8,221 bases of DNA from JBOGFI01 sp050743365 (GTDB lineage Bacteria > Actinomycetota > Acidimicrobiia > IMCC26256 > JACDBD01), in contig JBOGFI010000084.1 of the NCBI GenBank assembly GCA_050743365.1, forward strand, positions 1 to 8,221, written 5' to 3'. Each line of letters opens with the position of its first letter. Position 1 is the first letter of the stretch. Of the stretch, positions 1 through 5,827 are shown one piece after another. A program made the position numbers and the translations under genes. The notes beneath the pieces are model-generated. The model did not search any database. It was not told where the DNA came from and was given only the letters and a program-made list of their open reading frames with translations.

Positions 1-170
1 GTGGTGGGCGGCGCGGTCGACGTTGCGGGCGCGGGCGCAGCCGCCGCTGCGCTCATGCTCTCGGAGCGCGCGACCCGTGTCTGGGGCTCGGTGGCGTGGC
101 CCGCGAGCGCGCCGGTGGCGACGGCGACGAGGATTAGGGCGAGCGAGCGCCCGAACCGCGCCATGTCCAT
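1..170 (-). CDS. N-terminal part of an exported protein of unknown function (runs off left edge)
   Basis: Reading the minus strand from the ATG at 170-168 gives 56 codons without a stop up to the window edge. The product starts MDMARFGR, followed by a hydrophobic stretch (about residues 9-23, SLALILVAVATGALA) and small residues suiting signal peptidase I (ALA or GHA, cleavage near 23-26). After that comes an Ala/Pro/Thr-rich segment such as a linker behind a signal peptide. There is no lipobox cysteine, so a secreted or periplasm-side protein is more likely than a lipoprotein. A second ATG at 164 is equally possible. The gene is divergent from the hydrolase gene, with about 76 bases between starts. 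No domain is visible in the part present, so function cannot be named. Confidence rests on the signal-peptide pattern and GC-rich third positions. Confidence 0.55.
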   Translation of the reverse strand, partial: MDMARFGRSLALILVAVATGALAGHATEPQTRVARSESMSAAAAAPAPATSTAPPT

Positions 171-235
171 CCGACGCTACCGGCCGGCCTCGGGTTGGCG
201 GCCGCGGGGATTACCCTCACGCACCGTCGGGACAC

Positions 236-245
236 GGGAGCGAGG
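236..245 (+). promoter_or_regulatory. ribosome binding site deciding the start of the hydrolase gene
   Basis: GGGAG at 236-240 lies six bases before the ATG at 247, with a second GAGG at 242-245. The reading frame is open back to base 1. However, this Shine-Dalgarno sequence, together with the fact that isochorismatase-fold homology begins only after 247, argues for the ATG rather than an upstream GTG. A TACCCT at 212-217 fits the loose TAnnnT -10 pattern of actinomycetes, but no convincing -35 accompanies it. Confidence 0.5.
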
Positions 246-246
246 C

Positions 247-870
247 ATGCCGCTCGACCTGAAGGAGCTGGTGGCCCCCGATCACACCGCGCTGGTGCTC
301 CAGGAGGTGCAGAACGGGGTGGTGGGAGAGCCGTCGGCGCTCCCGGCGCTCGCCGCCGAAGCCGCCAAGGTCGGGCTGCTCGACCACTGCGCGCAGCTGG
401 CCGGCGCCGCCCGTGCCGCCGGCATCCCCGTGGTTCACTGCACCGCCGAGACCCGGGCCGACGGGCTCGGCGCCAACCGCAACGCCCGCCTGTTCATGGG
501 GGTCAAGAAGTCGCCGGTGCCGCTCACGCAGGGCACGCCGGCGGTGGAGCCCTGTCCCGAGATCGGCGTGGAGCCGTCCGACCTGGTGCTCCCGCGTTAC
601 CACGGTCTCGGGCCCATGACCGGCACGCAGCTCGACTCCGTGCTGCGCAACCTCGGCGTCACCACGGTCGTGGGCGTCGGGGTCTCGCTCAACGTCGGGA
701 TGCCGAACTTCGCCTTCGATGCCGTGAACCGCGGCTACCAGTTCGTGATGCCGCGCGACGCGGTCGCCGGCGTGCCCGCCGAGTACGCCGACGCCATGCT
801 CGAGAACACGATGAGCCTGGTCGCGACCCTCACGACCACGGCCGCGGTCGTGGCCGCCTGGACCGGGTGA
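247..870 (+). CDS. isochorismatase-like hydrolase fold protein with substituted catalytic triad
   Basis: A 207-residue protein, the normal length for the isochorismatase/nicotinamidase-like cysteine hydrolase superfamily. Fold landmarks are in order: first strand with VLQEVQNG (16-24), PVVHCTAE (61-68), LPRYHG (115-120), the TGTQLDSVLRNLGV segment (125-138), VVGVGVSLNVG (141-151), and the DAVNRGY helix (158-164) followed by PRDAVAG. In active family members the triad is Asp, Lys and Cys. The aligned positions here are Glu20, Arg117 and Gly151. The last follows from GVSLNVG against the usual GVATxxC, with D-A-x-x-x-G-Y downstream in register. The protein is therefore probably non-hydrolytic or uses different chemistry; no substrate can be assigned. 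The gene stands alone on its strand: divergent from the left-edge gene and convergent with the Kelch gene one base away. Fold assignment is firm; function is unknown. Confidence 0.85.
   Translation: MPLDLKELVAPDHTALVLQEVQNGVVGEPSALPALAAEAAKVGLLDHCAQLAGAARAAGIPVVHCTAETRADGLGANRNARLFMGVKKSPVPLTQGTPAVEPCPEIGVEPSDLVLPRYHGLGPMTGTQLDSVLRNLGVTTVVGVGVSLNVGMPNFAFDAVNRGYQFVMPRDAVAGVPAEYADAMLENTMSLVATLTTTAAVVAAWTG
831..852. terminator. hairpin at the convergent gene ends, candidate bidirectional terminator
   Basis: CACGACC at 831-837 pairs perfectly with GGTCGTG at 846-852 around an 8-base loop. It lies inside the last codons of the hydrolase gene and about 20 bases beyond the stop of the opposing Kelch gene. 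There is no T-tract, as is common for actinomycete hairpins. The tail-to-tail genes leave only one base between stops, so any terminator must lie within coding sequence. The assignment is inference; a 7-bp stem can arise by chance at this GC content. Confidence 0.3.
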
Positions 871-871
871 C

Positions 872-2113
872 CTACTGGCGCAGCACGAGCGCCAGCCCTT
901 CTCCACTCGGACCGGCGCCGACGAGGACCACCTCGTTGCCGGTCCACGCCATCGCTGGATAGAAGCGGCCAAATCGCTCCTCCGCTCCGGAGGGTGCAAC
1001 CGGTAGGCGTGTCCACTCGTCAGGTCGAGGCGCGAACGTGAGCGCCAGCGGCCCGGCGCTGTCCAGGCTGCCCGACCAGATGATGAGCATCGAGCCGGCC
1101 TGGATGCCCGTCTGACCTCCGTTGCATTCGCATTCGGGAGGAGGCAGTAGAGGCGCTGCCGGCAGGGCTCTCCAGCGGTCGGACCTGGGCTGGTAGGCCG
1201 CCAAGGCCGTCTTGGTCCCTAGCACCTCCAGCACCGGTCCCCAGACGAGCATCTCGCGCCCGGTCCACACCGAGACGTGGCGGTACAGCCGAGGGAGCCG
1301 CGGCCGCGTCAGTTCACGCCACGTGTTGCGGCCCGGGTCGTACGCGGCGCCGTCGACGAACGGGAGGTTGCTCCCCCTTGTCCCTCCGTAGACGATCATC
1401 TCCTCGCCCGTCCAGACCGCCGTGGCCCCAAACCGCGGCTCGAGCGGCGACGGTGCGATCCGTCGCCAGCGGTCGCGGCACGGGTCGTACGCCGCGCCCG
1501 CGTTGCCGGATCCCGTCCACACGACCATCTCCTCGCCGGTCCACACTGCCGTCGCCTGCCCCGTCCCGAGGATCGGCGCCCGGGGTAGCCGCCGCCAGCT
1601 GTCGCGTCTCGGGTCGTACGCCCCGGCGTCGACCGAAGGGTCGTCGGGGTTCGACCCTGCCGCGACGATCATCTCGACGCCCGTCCAGACCGCCACGTGG
1701 TGGCTGCGAGCGTCGATCGGCGCATCGGCGATACGCCGCCACCGGCGCCGTGCCGGGTCGTACGCGGCCCCCGTGGACTGGCGCGGGCCCTCCGATCCCT
1801 CCTCGCCGCCCCAGACGACGACCTCGCGACCGGTCCAGATGACACTCGGGAGCACGCGCTCGTCGACCGGGCCAGGTGGAAGCGTCTCCCACCGCGGCTC
1901 CGCCAACACCACTCCCCTCAGTGCACGGGGAAGGCGGCCGCGGCAGCGGACATCGTCTCCTACATCAGCCCCGGCGACCCCGCCGGTGGCAGTGGCCACG
2001 ACCCCCACACCGATCACGGCGAGCCGCAGCACGGCGGCGCGCAGCAGCCTCACACCCGATCGACGTGCCGGGCGCGACCCGGGTTGCTCCCTCGCCCAGG
2101 GCGCGACCCTCAT
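872..2113 (-). CDS. exported Kelch/galactose-oxidase-type beta-propeller protein
   Basis: A 413-residue protein read from the ATG at 2113. Residues 16-49 form a signal sequence: an arginine-rich n-region (ARRSGVRLLR), a hydrophobic core (AVIGVGVVATATGG) and a small-residue cleavage site (VAGA|D). The arginine pair loosely resembles a Tat motif. A GTG at 2053 would give a shorter, classical signal peptide. The remainder is seven copies of a Kelch-like unit: W-x-x-LP strand, a WTGxEMVVWGG strand and GAAYDPxxxxW. WTG or equivalent lies near residues 93, 143, 191, 234, 283, 340 and 390. The first unit's WETLP strand can close the ring with the C-terminal LALVLRQ, consistent with a seven-bladed propeller. 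Cysteines near 329 and 331 (ECEC) in the sixth unit are unusual. No catalytic residues are recognised; it is probably a binding or scaffold domain outside the membrane. It diverges from the amidase gene and shares its regulatory region. Confidence 0.8.
   Translation of the reverse strand: MRVAPWAREQPGSRPARRSGVRLLRAAVLRLAVIGVGVVATATGGVAGADVGDDVRCRGRLPRALRGVVLAEPRWETLPPGPVDERVLPSVIWTGREVVVWGGEEGSEGPRQSTGAAYDPARRRWRRIADAPIDARSHHVAVWTGVEMIVAAGSNPDDPSVDAGAYDPRRDSWRRLPRAPILGTGQATAVWTGEEMVVWTGSGNAGAAYDPCRDRWRRIAPSPLEPRFGATAVWTGEEMIVYGGTRGSNLPFVDGAAYDPGRNTWRELTRPRLPRLYRHVSVWTGREMLVWGPVLEVLGTKTALAAYQPRSDRWRALPAAPLLPPPECECNGGQTGIQAGSMLIIWSGSLDSAGPLALTFAPRPDEWTRLPVAPSGAEERFGRFYPAMAWTGNEVVLVGAGPSGEGLALVLRQ
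1334..1765 (-). repeat. DNA-level repeats from Kelch units (AYDP-coding 12-mer)
   Basis: The 12-mer CGGGTCGTACGC occurs exactly four times on the plus strand, at 1334-1345, 1481-1492, 1610-1621 and 1754-1765. On the minus strand it reads as codons for Ala-Tyr-Asp-Pro in four successive propeller units. Intervals are 147, 129 and 144 bases, all multiples of three. Similar near-copies encode the WTG strands (for example around 1402-1420, 1526-1545 and 1675-1695). The exact nucleotide identity suggests fairly recent unit duplication or gene conversion, though strong codon bias contributes. Confidence 0.75.
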
Positions 2114-2148
2114 AGGTCTCGGACGATAAGGACGAGCCGGCGGAAGAT

Positions 2149-2164
2149 GCGTTCCTCGGAACGC
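2149..2164. promoter_or_regulatory. palindromic operator candidate, copy 1
   Basis: Seven-base arms GCGTTCC (2149-2155) and GGAACGC (2158-2164) flank a central TC. The core GTTCCnCGGAAC is shared with a second palindrome 35 bases away (centre to centre). The site lies between the starts of the divergent Kelch (2113) and amidase (2241) genes, where a dimeric repressor or activator could control both. The regulator is unknown. Confidence 0.5.
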
Positions 2165-2183
2165 CGCGCCTTTGAGAGAAATG

Positions 2184-2199
2184 CGGTTCCGCGGAACCG
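2184..2199. promoter_or_regulatory. palindromic operator candidate, copy 2 (perfect 16-bp palindrome)
   Basis: CGGTTCCGCGGAACCG is a perfect 16-base palindrome sharing the GTTCCnCGGAAC core with copy 1. It ends 29 bases before the candidate -10 element of the amidase gene, so a bound protein would sit over or just upstream of the amidase -35 region. The rest of the divergent region (2114-2240) holds no gene. Confidence 0.55.
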
Positions 2200-2228
2200 G
2201 CTCCAAGTCGATTCACCGCTCGGTCCCC

Positions 2229-2234
2229 TACGAT
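2229..2234 (+). promoter_or_regulatory. candidate -10 element of a leaderless amidase transcript
   Basis: TACGAT matches the TAnnnT -10 pattern and is separated from the amidase ATG (2241) by six cytosines, placing the expected transcription start at or within a base of the A of the ATG. No Shine-Dalgarno sequence precedes this ATG. Leaderless mRNAs are common in actinomycetes. No good -35 hexamer is seen around 2206-2211. Confidence 0.45.
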
Positions 2235-2240
2235 CCCCCC

Positions 2241-3629
2241 ATGACCGACACCCCCTGGCCGGGCGACGCCTGCTCGCTGGTCGACGCCTTCCGCGCCGGC
2301 GAGCGCGCTCCGCTCGAGGAGCTCGACGCCACGCTCGCCGCGATCGAGGCGTCGGAGCTCAACGCCTTCTCGTACCTCGATCCCGAGCCAGCCCGGCGAG
2401 CCGCGAGGCAGGCCGACACGTCGCTGCCCTTCGGTGGCGTGCCGGTCGGGGTGAAGGAGCTCGACTCGGTGGTGGGCTGGCCGTACACGTCGGCGTCGGT
2501 GCCGCTGAAGGACCAGGTCGCAGCGCGCGACTCCACCCTCGTGGGTCGGCTGCGCGCCGCCGGCGCGGTGTTGCCCGGGCTCACCACCTCGAGCGAGTTC
2601 GGCGGCGTGAACCTCACCCGCACCAACCTCAACGGCGCCACCCGCAACCCGTGGGGTCTCGAGCACACGCCCGGCGGCTCCACCGGCGGCACCGCCTCCG
2701 CGGTGGCCGGGGGGCTCCTGACCCTGGGTAGCGGTGGCGACGGCGGGGGCTCGCTGCGCATCCCCGCCGGCTTCACCGGCGTGGTCGGGCTCAAGTGCAC
2801 CTACGGCCGGTTCCCGAAGGGCCCGGGCATGGTGGTCGGCTCACTCACCGCGGTGCTCGGGTGCCTCAGCCGCTCCGTGCGCGACACGGCCCGCTTCCTT
2901 GACGTCGCCAACGGCTTCGACCACCGCGACCCCTACAGCCTGGCCCGGGTCGACGGCTGGGAGGCCGGCCTCGAGACGCACGAGCTCGAGGGGAGGAAGG
3001 TCGCCATCGCGCCCGACCTGGGCGTGGCGGTCGTGCACCCCGAGGTCGTCGACCTCGTGGTCAAGGGCGCGGAGGCGCTCGTCACCGACGCCGGGCTCGA
3101 GGTCGTCGACGTGCCCGTGAAGCTCCCCGAGCTGGGCTACGAGTGGGCGCTGTCAGGGCTGTCCGAGGTGCTCGTGGAGCTAGGGGACCGCTATCCCGAG
3201 TGCGAGCCCGACCTCACCCTCGAGATCGGCTTCGGGCTCAAGATCGCCACCGAGGTCTACAACCTCGCGGCCCGGGCGCGCATCGAGGCGGCGCGCACGG
3301 CGATGAACGAGGCGATGGCAGAGATCTTCGACCAGGTCGACTTCGTGATCGCGGCCTCGAACCCCGACGTCGCGTTCGCCGCCGAGGGACCGCTGCCCAG
3401 CGAGGTCGGCGGGGTGCGCACCGACCTCGGCAACAACGGCGCGCTCACCATCCCGGCCAACGTGTTCGGGTCGCCCGCGATCTCGGTCCCGGTGGGCTCG
3501 AGTCGCGGCCTCCCGGTCGGCATGCAGGTGCTGGGGCGCCACCACGAGGAGGCGTTGCTGCTCGACCTGGGCCGTGTGGTGGAGCGCGAGCGCCCCTGGC
3601 CGCTGGTCGCGCCGGGGTCTCCGAAGTGA
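2241..3629 (+). CDS. amidase signature (AS) family enzyme
   Basis: A 462-residue protein, typical for the AS family, which hydrolyses amide C-N bonds with a Ser-cisSer-Lys triad. All three are present: Lys72 in GVPVGVKE (66-73), cis-Ser147 in PGGSTGG (144-150) and nucleophile Ser171 in GDGGGSLRIPA (166-176). The 24-residue gap between the serines matches the family, as do the glycine-rich signature between them, GLKCTYGR (183-190) and the C-terminal PVGMQVLGRHHEE (425-437). There is no signal peptide, so it is cytoplasmic. The ATG at 2241 was chosen because the frame upstream (to 2172) runs through the palindromes and has no family similarity, and a -10 element sits immediately upstream. Substrate is unknown: family members act on acetamide-like amides, aryl amides or Glu-tRNA. 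Lack of gatB/gatC neighbours and the GDGGGS variant of the signature favour a stand-alone amidase over GatA. Confidence 0.92.
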   Translation: MTDTPWPGDACSLVDAFRAGERAPLEELDATLAAIEASELNAFSYLDPEPARRAARQADTSLPFGGVPVGVKELDSVVGWPYTSASVPLKDQVAARDSTLVGRLRAAGAVLPGLTTSSEFGGVNLTRTNLNGATRNPWGLEHTPGGSTGGTASAVAGGLLTLGSGGDGGGSLRIPAGFTGVVGLKCTYGRFPKGPGMVVGSLTAVLGCLSRSVRDTARFLDVANGFDHRDPYSLARVDGWEAGLETHELEGRKVAIAPDLGVAVVHPEVVDLVVKGAEALVTDAGLEVVDVPVKLPELGYEWALSGLSEVLVELGDRYPECEPDLTLEIGFGLKIATEVYNLAARARIEAARTAMNEAMAEIFDQVDFVIAASNPDVAFAAEGPLPSEVGGVRTDLGNNGALTIPANVFGSPAISVPVGSSRGLPVGMQVLGRHHEEALLLDLGRVVERERPWPLVAPGSPK

Positions 3630-3644
3630 CGACTCTCTCGGCCT

Positions 3645-3773
3645 GACCCCCGCGCAGTAACCCATCTGGCGCTCGCAGGGGCGCTTGGGGCAGCCTTCCC
3701 CCGGCGGTGAGACGCCGGCCAGTTCGCGGCGTCTCTCCCGGGGGGCGTTGTATGGGGGCACCGGGCGGGGGTC
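3645..3773 (+). promoter_or_regulatory. structured leader region before the transporter operon
   Basis: The 150-base gap between amidase and permease contains nested complementarity. GACCCCCGC (3645-3653) pairs perfectly with GCGGGGGTC (3765-3773), which covers the only G-rich Shine-Dalgarno-like stretch before the permease GTG at 3780. Inside lies a compound hairpin (3698-3744). An alternative 6-bp hairpin, CCGGCG (3701-3706) with CGCCGG (3713-3718), excludes that compound hairpin. This could be a regulatory leader or a terminator followed by a new promoter; G/C tracts also pair by chance. No known riboswitch consensus was recognised. Confidence 0.35.
3698..3744 (+). terminator. strong compound stem-loop after the amidase gene
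   Basis: GAGACGCCG (3709-3717) pairs perfectly with CGGCGTCTC (3727-3735) around a 9-base loop. Below a small internal loop, CCCCCGG (3698-3704) pairs with CCGGGGG (3738-3744), giving 16 base pairs in all. No T-run follows (the next bases are GCGTTGTAT). It starts 69 bases past the amidase stop and ends 36 bases before the permease start. It may end amidase transcription or belong to the leader of the downstream operon. Confidence 0.5.
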
Positions 3774-3779
3774 GTTGAG

Positions 3780-4829
3780 GTGTGGGCCCTCACGTTCCGC
3801 AACATGCAGTCCCGGCCGCGCCAGTTCCTCATAGCCATCGTCGGCACCGCGGTGGTGTTCGCCATGGCGCTGCTCGTCACCGGTATCCGCGAGGGCTTCG
3901 AGACCGAGGCCGAGAGGACCCTCGATGCCATCGGTGGCGACGCATGGGTGGTCCCCGTCGAGTCGTCGGGGCCGTTCACGGGGTTCTCCTTTGTCAATGC
4001 GGCGCAGGCACAGCAGATCCGCCGGCTCCCGGGCGTGAGCCGGGCCGACCCGGTGCTGCTTGTTCCGCAGACCATCGAGGAGGGGTCCGGTACCAAGATC
4101 GTCACGGTCGTCGGTCACCCAGTGGGCGGCCTGGGTGAGCCGCCGCCGGAAGACGGCCGGCGGGCCCGCGCGCTGCGGCAGGCCGTCGTCGACGAGACGC
4201 TCGGGGTGGACCTCGGCGAGAAGTTCACGATGAAGGGACGCCGGTTCACCGTCGTGGGGCAGGTCAGCGGCCAAACCTCCGCCGGTGGCGCACCGACGGT
4301 GTACGTGCCGATACGCGATGTCCAGGCGATCGCCTTCGCCGGCAATCAGCTGGCCCGGGCGGTGGTCATCACGGGCACGCCCCGCACGCTGCCCGAGGAG
4401 TTCAGGGTCATGTCGCGTGACGAGGTACGGGGGGACCTGCTGCGCCCGCTGCGCAACGCCGCGAGTGCGATCAACAACACCCGCATGCTGCTGTGGCTGG
4501 TGGCGGCGGTCATCGTGGGCGCGGTCATGTACATGTCGGCGTTGGAGCGGGTGCGGGACTTCGCCGTCCTGAAGGCCGTAGGGGCCACCACCCGCACCCT
4601 GGTGGCGAGCCTGGCGGTGGAGGCGGTGATCGCCTGCCTCCTAGCGGCCGGCTTGGCCGTCGTCTTCGCCCGTGTGCTGCGGCCCATCATCCCTCTGCCG
4701 GTCACCTACACCGCCGGCGCCTACGCCGCCTTGCCGGTGGTGGCGCTGCTGGTGGGGGTGCTGGCAAGCGTTGCGGGCATGCGTCGGGCCGTGCGCACCG
4801 ATCCCGCGGCGGCCTTTGCGGGGACGTGA
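3780..4829 (+). CDS. MacB/FtsX-type ABC transporter permease
   Basis: A 349-residue membrane protein from the GTG at 3780. It has the four-helix layout of the MacB/DevC/LolC class. TM1 lies at about 16-35 behind a basic N-terminus (RNMQSRPRQF), a large extracytoplasmic domain at about 40-230, TM2 at 236-254, TM3 at 275-297 and TM4 at 315-333. The FtsX-domain coupling segment ERVRDFAVLKAVGATTRTL (256-274) and the terminal RRAVRTDPAAAF are family hallmarks. Such proteins pair as dimers with a LolD/MacB-type ATPase and act by mechanotransmission, moving lipids, peptides or envelope components, rather than by forming a simple channel. The TGA overlaps the next gene's ATG by one base (TGATG), so translation is probably coupled. 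No membrane-fusion protein gene is present here. Substrate is unknown. Confidence 0.9.
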   Translation: MWALTFRNMQSRPRQFLIAIVGTAVVFAMALLVTGIREGFETEAERTLDAIGGDAWVVPVESSGPFTGFSFVNAAQAQQIRRLPGVSRADPVLLVPQTIEEGSGTKIVTVVGHPVGGLGEPPPEDGRRARALRQAVVDETLGVDLGEKFTMKGRRFTVVGQVSGQTSAGGAPTVYVPIRDVQAIAFAGNQLARAVVITGTPRTLPEEFRVMSRDEVRGDLLRPLRNAASAINNTRMLLWLVAAVIVGAVMYMSALERVRDFAVLKAVGATTRTLVASLAVEAVIACLLAAGLAVVFARVLRPIIPLPVTYTAGAYAALPVVALLVGVLASVAGMRRAVRTDPAAAFAGT

Positions 4830-5827
4830 TGGCCTACCTGCAGATCGACGAGCTTACGATCGAGTACTCCCAGGGCGACTACCTGGTGCGCCCGATCGAC
4901 TCGCTCGACGTCGAGGCCGCCGACGGTGAGCTGGTGATCCTGCTGGGGCCCAGCGGCTCGGGGAAGACGACGCTGCTGTCGTGCCTGGCCGGCATCCTCA
5001 CACCCACGGCGGGGCGCATCCGCGTGGGCGACGTCGAGGTGACCGGTCTCCAGGGACCGGCGCTGGCCCACTACCGGCGTCACACGGTGGGCATCGTGTT
5101 CCAGGCGTTCAACCTCATCCCGAGCCTGACCGCGCGGGAGAACGTCATGGCACCGCTGCGCCTGGCGCGTGTGCCGGCGCGCCGGGCTCGGGGGCGCGCC
5201 GAGGAGCTGCTCGGGCTGGTCGGGCTGGGCGATCGCATGGACCACCGGCCCCGAGCGCTGTCCGGGGGCCAGCAGCAGCGGGTGGCGATCGCCCGGGCGC
5301 TGGTGCACGACCCGCCGTTGATCGTGGCCGACGAGCCCACCGCGCATCTCGACTACATCCAGGTCGAGGAGATCCTGCGCATCGTGAACGACCTGGCCGC
5401 GCCGGGCCGGCTGGTGGTGATCGCCACTCACGACGAGCGGCTCATCCCGCTAGCCGACCGGACCATCGAGCTCCTGCCCAAGGCTGCGGCAGCAGCCGAG
5501 GCGCCCCCGTACCGGCTGCCCCTCGAGCCGGGCCAGGTGCTCTTCACCCAGGGCGCGGCCAGCGACTTCGTGTACTCGGTGGACGAGGGCGAGGTCGAGC
5601 TCCTGCGGCTGCGCCCGGACCACACCGAAGAAGCCCTGCGCGCGGTGGGGCCGGGCGAGTACTTCGGCGAGCTGGGGCCGCTCCTCGGCCTGCCCCGATC
5701 GGCGTCGGCGCGGGCCCGCACGACGGCGGTTGTAACCGGCTACCGGGGACGTGACTTCAAGCGGCTGGTGAAACCGGCCCGAGGCGAGCGCCCGCCCGCG
5801 CGCTCGCCCACCGGGGAAAGGGAATGA
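4829..5827 (+). CDS. ABC ATPase (LolD/MacB type) fused to a C-terminal cyclic-nucleotide-binding domain
   Basis: A 332-residue protein in two parts. Residues 1-216 form a complete ABC ATPase: Walker A GPSGSGKT (40-47), Q-loop Gln92, signature LSGGQQQR (144-151), Walker B LIVADEP with catalytic Glu169, TAHLD D-loop (171-175) and switch His201. After an Ala-rich linker (about 217-228), residues 229-314 form a CRP-type beta-roll: EPGQVLFTQG (233-242), DEGEVELL (252-259) and the phosphate-binding cassette FGELGPLLGLPRSAS (279-293). Glu281 and Arg290-Ser291 align with the ribose- and phosphate-binding Glu72 and Arg82-Ser83 of E. coli CRP (known family residues), so binding looks competent. The domain is short: the flanking helices, including the long C-helix, are mostly missing. 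The gene overlaps the permease by one base and the cyclase gene by four. A typical LolD/MacB ATPase of about 220-240 residues lacks this extension. Inference: cyclic nucleotide gates the transporter. Confidence 0.88.
   Translation: MAYLQIDELTIEYSQGDYLVRPIDSLDVEAADGELVILLGPSGSGKTTLLSCLAGILTPTAGRIRVGDVEVTGLQGPALAHYRRHTVGIVFQAFNLIPSLTARENVMAPLRLARVPARRARGRAEELLGLVGLGDRMDHRPRALSGGQQQRVAIARALVHDPPLIVADEPTAHLDYIQVEEILRIVNDLAAPGRLVVIATHDERLIPLADRTIELLPKAAAAAEAPPYRLPLEPGQVLFTQGAASDFVYSVDEGEVELLRLRPDHTEEALRAVGPGEYFGELGPLLGLPRSASARARTTAVVTGYRGRDFKRLVKPARGERPPARSPTGERE
5814..5822 (+). promoter_or_regulatory. ribosome binding site of the cyclase gene inside the upstream gene
   Basis: The purine-rich GGGGAAAGGGA just before the ATG at 5824 lies within the last codons of the ATPase gene. 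Together with the ATGA overlap (ATG 5824-5826, TGA 5825-5827) it fixes the start and suggests coupled or reinitiating translation. Confidence 0.55.

Noticed and set aside
1..246. N-terminal extension of the hydrolase to the GTG at base 1
   Set aside because: The extra 82 residues are Arg/Ala-rich with no family similarity, a Shine-Dalgarno sequence precedes the ATG at 247, and a signal-peptide gene occupies the opposite strand.
2149..2199. LexA/SOS box
   Set aside because: The actinomycete SOS box has GAAC-n4-GTTC order; these sites have the half-sites reversed, GTTC-n4-GAAC.
2114..2206. Start of the Kelch gene at the ATG at 2206
   Set aside because: The added 31 residues would read through the two palindromes and the divergent promoter region and would precede a clear signal peptide.
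2172..2240. Start of the amidase at the ATG at 2172
   Set aside because: The upstream residues cover palindrome copy 2 and the -10 element; family similarity begins after 2241.
3180..4274. Long open frame on the minus strand across amidase end and permease start
   Set aside because: It is a shadow frame of high-GC genes, has His/Arg/Asp-rich composition and no domain pattern, and crosses the structured intergenic region.
4493..4828. ATPase gene starting upstream at 4493
   Set aside because: The upstream part is Gly/Arg-rich out-of-frame translation of the permease; the ABC fold begins at the ATG at 4829.
5485..5502. Short GCN-type triplet run in the ATPase linker
   Set aside because: It is only an Ala-rich linker of a few codons, too short to be a meaningful microsatellite.
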